This document shows positions 58,216 through 64,000 of a stretch of DNA of 64,000 bases, piece by piece; the first letter of the stretch is position 1; each line of letters begins with the position of its first letter. Source of the stretch: Toxonevra muliebris (Eukaryota > Arthropoda > Insecta > Diptera > Pallopteridae); contig OY829329.1 in NCBI GenBank assembly GCA_963691655.1, forward strand, positions 59,781,408 to 59,845,407. The letters are read 5' to 3'. The notes beneath the pieces were generated by a model. That model saw only the letters and a program-made list of their open reading frames with translations, was not told the DNA's origin and searched no databases. The translations under genes were made by a program, and so were the position numbers.

Positions 58216-59616
58216 GTGTGATGAAATGTTGGAAAAAATATTCTCAGATACACTAGCTATTGGTTTGAGATTAAAAATTTATTTGCTTAACTGGTTAGTT
58301 TGATGTTTTAAATATATGTAGCATGCAAATAAGTCGATTTGAATCGCTTGTTTTACTTATATTTTTTATTTGTAAATTTGTTATTTACTACTGATACCCG
58401 GCGAACGACGAACGTGCGTGGCTCTACAAAACACACACACACACACGTAACCACACATATAATCTAAGGAAAGCGAATTATGTATAAAATAAGAAAAACA
58501 AAAAACGTAAAAAAGTGTGTAAAAAAAGTGAGAGAAAAAGTAAAACTAGAATTTATACAAAATAGAGTAGTACAATAAAAACAAAAATAAATAATAATAA
58601 TAAAAATAATTTTGTCAAGGTCAATCAAGTTGTGTCTATCTTTTTTTTTTAGTTTGTTTTTATCACCAAAATTTAAAATGTCTGTAGTTATTATAACATT
58701 TTTTTTTTCTTTTTTATCTACCAGGGGTAGACTGTTAGACTTATGATGATTATATTATTTGATAACTCAAAAACTATAGAAGAGTTAGTTGGAATTTATG
58801 ATTTATGTAGATAGGCAACTATGCCAAGTAAAAGAAAAAATAGGTATTTAAGTACACATATTTGCTGTTAAATATTTACATAAATATTATGGCAGTTTAG
58901 AACATATGTACAATGTACCATATTCATGTATCTAATTACAAAATTAAGAGCACAATCACCACAACAGATAACATAATTGAACCAGAGATATTAGTAAAAA
59001 CTACTTTTAGTTTAAACGATTATGATTTTTCTGTTGAACAAAAAATTTTTACGATGTAATGAAAAAATTTTTCATATAGAATTTGATTTCTTTCAGTGTT
59101 TTCAAGTATTTACAAATAAAAGAATTTATAGCTAATTTTCAATCTTCCAAACAACCGTCCAAGAAAGCATATTAGTTTGAAGACCAGCACTTTGGAGAGT
59201 CTCAAGGAAGGTTATTCTTTCTGGATGATTGAAAATATATCATCAATTTTTAAGACTGGTTCTTTTAGTGCCTGAAAACTCATAATTTCAAAGTCTATTA
59301 GACTTTTGGTGGTTCTTTACTTTTTTACATTTTAATATATTTCTACCTTCCTTGTCATTGTCTAAAGTCATTCAAAACATAATAAAATTTCACTTAGTAA
59401 ATATCGGGATCAAACAAAACAATAGCTTTACTGCGCCAATTCAATATACTATGCTGAAATCTCGCTAATGACAAAATTACTCATAAATATTTCCAAAAAC
59501 CTTGGCACTTAAAAAAAAATCTGTAGTATATAATTAGGGTATTCACAAGCTGTCCTATACCGTTGTATAATTATAATGTCGTATAATTTTGAAAAATTAA
59601 AAATGAGACAATTTAT
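58216..59616. other. AT-rich spacer with an AC microsatellite
   Basis: An AC repeat lies at about 58429-58446, with A-tracts and poly(T) near 58640-58650 and 58700-58710. No coding motif recognised. Confidence 0.4.
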
Positions 59617-59692
59617 CGTCGCCTGAGAATTGATTTGACGTATGTGTATAAGTATTCCAATGTCTATACGCCAAATCAATTCTCAGACGACG
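59617..59692. repeat. Short palindromic repeat (hairpin), copy 2
   Basis: cgtcgcctgagaattgattt and the inverted right arm cgtcgtctgagaattgattt pair over about 30 bases around a ~20-base loop. It matches the palindrome at 44614-44688. With two copies 15 kb apart it is a small dispersed family. Confidence 0.65.
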
Positions 59693-62600
59693 TTATGACA
59701 AATGAGAGGATACGCTTTATGAATACCGTTACATTTTATATAATAATTTTACGAAATTTTTTATTGAATATGATTTGAAAACCTAAAGTGATCGGAAAAT
59801 CTTGGTTTCCTAAGGGGTGCTGCGGTTTTAAATTTTTTTGTCCCTTTAAATTTTGCCTCATGACCCCGGGTCAAAATGTATGAGATTTTCATCGTTATGA
59901 AATCATGGTTTTGGAAACAAAACAAAAACAGTTTTCTAATTTTTTTTCTAATTTTATGTATGTAACTATCTACATATTCAAATTTGGTAAGTTTCTTGGA
60001 TCATCAATATAAATTGTAAATATATGTACAAATCCAATCAAGTCGAAGTGTTCTTCCTTCGATGACCATATGTACCTATGTTTGTATTTGTTGATTTATA
60101 ATTAAAAATCTCGAATAATGCGGCTTAAAGAAAAAAAAATGGTAAAACAGAAAAAAAAAAAAACCCGAAAAAATTAAAAAGACCAAAAACGCAAAATAAA
60201 AAAACATTAATTCTTGCATTATTATTCTGGAACTTTACCCACCCACCCGCCTGCCCGCCCGCTTTGCACACATGCTGCTGCTGACGATGAGGCCCCGTCG
60301 CGTTGTGTTGTTAAGTTTTAAAGTTTTATAAATTATTTTATTTTTGTGCAAGTTGTTGTTCTTGCTTTTTTTTATACTATACTGATTGTTATTGTTGTTG
60401 TTGATGATGGCTGTTGTATGGCAACAAATTGTATGTAGATGTAGCTAAAGAGAAGTGAAGTGTAGAGTAGAGAGAGAGAGATATTCATGTATATATAAAT
60501 ATACATATGTGTTTGTGTGTGTATTTTTGACTATTTTTATGATCATGCGTTTGGGAAACGACAACGAAACGACGTGAATGAACTTTTCAAGGTGAAACTA
60601 AAAAAAAAAAAAGAACGCCAACAAATGTAGAAAATGGAAGAGGAAAAATATGGTGGACGACAACAATGGCGCATGTTGCTCTATTGCTAGTTTGCTGCGG
60701 TTCTATTGCTGCTGCTGCTGCTGTTTTTGTGTTGCTCTTGCAAATATTTAATGCTATGGCATTGCTACAAACAGTTGAGCAAACTTGAGAACGAACTAAC
60801 GAACGAACAATGCGCGTTATTCACGCACACACACATGCACAAATACACTAACGCTTGTGCCTCTATACTCACGTCACTTCAGCAGTCATGTAGTGGACAC
60901 GCTGTTTCTATTGCTGCTGCTGCTGCTGTTGCTGTTATTGGTACTACTGCAACAACAACTACAGCAACAAACTCTCAACTTAAGAAAAACAAAAAATGAG
61001 CAAAAATCAAGAATTTATAGATTCATTCTAAAGTTGGGCATGTATGCGTAAGTGTGTGCTTCAGTGTAAATATGTGCGAATGTGTGTGTAAGTGAGTGCG
61101 ACTGCGTTGCCATTGGCGCATGTGTTCTATGTTTGTTTTTTTCTTGTTGTTGTTGCTGTCGTTGTTGCCGTTGTTGTCGTTGCCTATGCGTTCAAGTTGC
61201 TGTTCGAGTGTTTTTGTTATTGAAGTTGATTTGAAAAAAGCAACAGCAATCAGCAAGGAAGCTTAATCCGAAACTAAGAACCTGTGCGTTTTATACTAGA
61301 CCTTACTCAGCTACACACATATATACAAACTGTAGGTTTGTGTGGGTCTTAGACGCATAATTCTATTCTATTCTTTCATTATTATTATTTTTTTTTTTTC
61401 AAATAAATATATTTCTTTTTTAGCTATTTTATTATTCTTTTGTATTGTTAGGTTTGTTTTGTTGTTGTTGTTGTTATTCTGCGTTCTTCAACTCGAGTAG
61501 GTTCTTCAGTCAGTTTTATTTTTTTTTTTAATGCGTATCTTTTTGGGTGCTGATGTAAGTTCTCGTTTAAGTTTAAGTTTTTGGCTATTTGCTGCTTCCT
61601 TAATTGTTATTGCTGTTGTTGCTTTTTTGCATTTTGTTTGTTTGCTTGTTTGTAGTTATGCCTTTTGGGTCTTTATTTATTTCAGCGCTTTATTGTTGTT
61701 GTTGTATCTGTTTGCATATGCGTAAACTTAATTATCGAAGTTCTTTGCTTGCCTGTTTTTCTTATTCACGTTTCTTTCTCGCTGTCATTTATTTTTATAC
61801 TATTATTATTAAAATTATTATATTGTATGTGAAGTTTTGGTTTTAATAAGTTCACTACTTTTATTTTGTACCCTTCATTGGAAGAGTGTGACGATTTAGA
61901 ACATGACGGCCAAAGATCTTTAATACCTATACTCAGTTATTGCTGTCAATACAGATTTCAATGCAAAAGAGCAAAAACTTTCTAATGGCAAATTTTTTTT
62001 TTTTGTAGAATGGTTGACGCTGCTTTAAAGTAATTTCCAAATCACTACTGTTCTCCGGAACATATACTGAAATAGCTGGAAGTTTTACAATATACTATTT
62101 TCGATAAAAAGCTTGAGCATAGAAAACACAAGTGAATACAAAAGATTCATTAAGATCATGGCTCTTTAATTGAAAGGCTGTCGGAAGCAACGAGAAGGCT
62201 TGGTTTGGATTTTGATCTAGTTATTTGCCAGCCTTCTTCAAACTTCAAATCCAAGATCCACCTCTAATAACTACACGTGTACTTTGTATATGAAATACAT
62301 ATAAAGTTCGGGTTCGTGAATTAAAAAGCAAACTATCAGAGTTCTTAAGTTGGAGAACACGCTTGAAAAAACTTTCAAAAATTTAAGTTTTAACTTTAAA
62401 ATCGTGAGAATCGTTTCTGACTCTACAGCTTGATCTCAAATAGGCGGTAAAAAAATTTATTTCAATTTCTCATTTAAGTGAGTAGAGTTTACAATATTCG
62501 AGTATGACTGAATTTCGCGTATTTTACTAGATTGTATTTCTTGAATTCCATTTTCTCATGCGTTTTACCTTTACTACTTTATAGAACTTTGGCATTTTGT

Positions 62601-64000
62601 GTGTGAGTTTGAAGCTTTTTTTGCTTCTTTTAATTCCTCCGCGTTTTCTTCAACTATTTCTTCTGCTGTTGCCTTTTATATTTGTTGTATTTTTGGTTAA
62701 TTAATTTTTACGTTTTTGTGCGTTTTATGTGCGTTAGTATGCGTGCGCTTGTGTGAATTGATGATTGCGCGCAATGACAAATTTTTGTATTTTGCATTCA
62801 GCGAGTGGAATGATCGCTTGTTCATTTTTCAAGGTTATGGATTTATAGTATATTCGTTTATATCTATCTAAAAATTGTTGTTAGCTTTTTTTTTTTTTTT
62901 TGTAGATTTTGATTGAGGTGACTTTGTAGTTGTTGTGTTTTTGCTGCTGCTAGTGCTGTAATTTATTCTTTTTCTAATTATGTATTTAAAAGTTTTTATT
63001 TTATGCAAATTGCTTGTTTTTTTAACATGGCTTGAAAATAATTTAAATTTAACTTGTATACGCATCTATTTTGCATAAATGTCTGTATCTCTTAATACTA
63101 CCTACTAAATACTCATCTTCTTCTTCTCCGTTTTTTTTTTTTTTTTTTTGGATTCTAATAGTTTAGAATTTTTATCAGGTACCTTCTTGATTTTGTTGTT
63201 GTTGCTTTTGTTCGAAGCTTACGCAATATTTATGTGTATTTATGCATTAATTAAGCAGCACACACACTTGTCGAATATGAAAAAATTATTTTGATATTTT
63301 TTTATGAATATATAATTATTTATTATAATTTTTTTTATAAAGTCGTTTGAAAGTTTTCTGTTAAAGTTAAGTTGGAAGTAATTTAACAAATGTTCTTGGG
63401 AAAGAACTGGAATTTTCGTGTATTCAATTACAATTCCACTTTGCATATTTATGAATATATTAAACAATAGCGGGATAGTTAGTGGAAAAGAACTTTACAT
63501 GAGACCTGGTGAAGGTTGTAGGACTGGTAGAACTTAAACTGTGGATATACATACATAGAAACCAAATGTGCTAGACCTCAAATTACTGCGTTTCACAAAC
63601 GTTTCAGAATGAATAACTGTCAAGCTTAAAAATATAAGCGATTTTTTAACTTTTCACGAAAAATAAACTTCCGTAGACTTAAGAATTTACGACAAGTTGG
63701 GGTAAATATCTTTAATTGGAAAGAAGAAGGGAGGAAAGAAGGCAGAAGAATATGTAAGAAGAGGAGGAGGGCCATAGAACAGCTGGAAGAAGAGATGTAA
63801 AGAGAGGATATAGGACGGTGGGAAGGTAAAAGCGAAGATAGATAGATAAGAAGGAAGGGAGGAAGAAAGAGTGCGAGGAAAGAAAGTAAGACGGTAGGAA
63901 AAGAGTGCCAAGATCAAGGTTTTCTATTGAATTTACAAGCAATTTTCTTAAGTTTTGCCAAACGATTGAGATTGAAATTTTCTCAATAAAAAAAATATTG
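59693..64000. other. Low-complexity non-coding region to the window end
   Basis: 60120-60190 is A-rich. 60236-60310 is a GC-richer patch (cccacccacccgcctgcccg, then ctgctgctgacg). gct/ctg runs lie at 60708-60722 and 60913-60932, GTT-type triplets at 61146-61180 and 61460-61476, and poly(T) near 61389-61400, 62887-62901 and 63131-63149. 63715-63905 is strongly purine-rich (ggaag/gaagg words). Frames are repeat translations; no domain is recognised. Confidence 0.45.

Noticed and set aside
60706..61256. Leu-, Ala- and Gln-rich frames resembling polyQ/poly-Leu proteins
   Set aside because: gct/ctg and gtt triplet runs are readable in several frames; no surrounding exon signals.

Overview
This window looks like gene-poor, AT-rich eukaryotic DNA from a cyclorrhaphan fly, most likely a tephritid fruit fly. 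That is an inference from its content: a rosa-type (DD41D) element, a DD37E element of the kind known from Diptera, R1-clade and RNase H-bearing non-LTR retrotransposons, a tRNA-headed SINE, and abundant CA/GT, CAA/GTT and poly(A)/poly(T) tracts. I see no operons, no rRNA, no convincing functional tRNA, no CRISPR array and no complete host protein gene. The stretches between transposons look like introns or intergenic DNA of a large gene. A few GC-richer islands (about 14100-14420, 31031-31108, 52553-52651) could be exons or promoter parts.
Layout. 1-11070: a DD37E transposase cut by the left edge, an RNase H relic, a head-to-head pair of non-LTR relics (3139-5095), an intact-looking non-autonomous hAT element (9337-10061) and a second DD37E relic. 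11240-15170: low-complexity DNA. 15172-23610: two copies of a 1.4 kb segment made of a mariner element plus flank. The second copy sits inside a non-LTR reverse transcriptase gene between 34-bp direct duplications. 23748-24865: a second non-autonomous hAT-like element with an 8-bp target duplication. 28864-30816: a 5'-truncated non-LTR insertion with a 12-bp target duplication. The copy at 4135-5095 is a deleted relative of it. 33391-34632: a rosa-like element. 35671-36949: a long inverted-repeat element. 38439-38760: a complete SINE with a 9-bp target duplication. 45501-47427: a foldback-like array containing a mariner fragment. 48290-49770: a third non-LTR family. 50711-51514: a solo LTR. 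53643-54897: a piggyBac-like TTAA element with a smaller TTAA palindrome inside it. 56345-57506: an R1-clade insertion with a 9-bp target duplication.
None of the transposases or reverse transcriptases is intact. Breaks are premature stops, frameshifts, lost catalytic residues (D to N, D to E) and 5' truncation. The non-coding elements (two hAT-like, one piggyBac-like, SINE, solo LTR) keep sharp ends and target duplications, so they are the best-defined features. Nothing here acts as a gene pathway. The main interest is insertion history: nesting, duplication with shared defects, and several short palindromic families.
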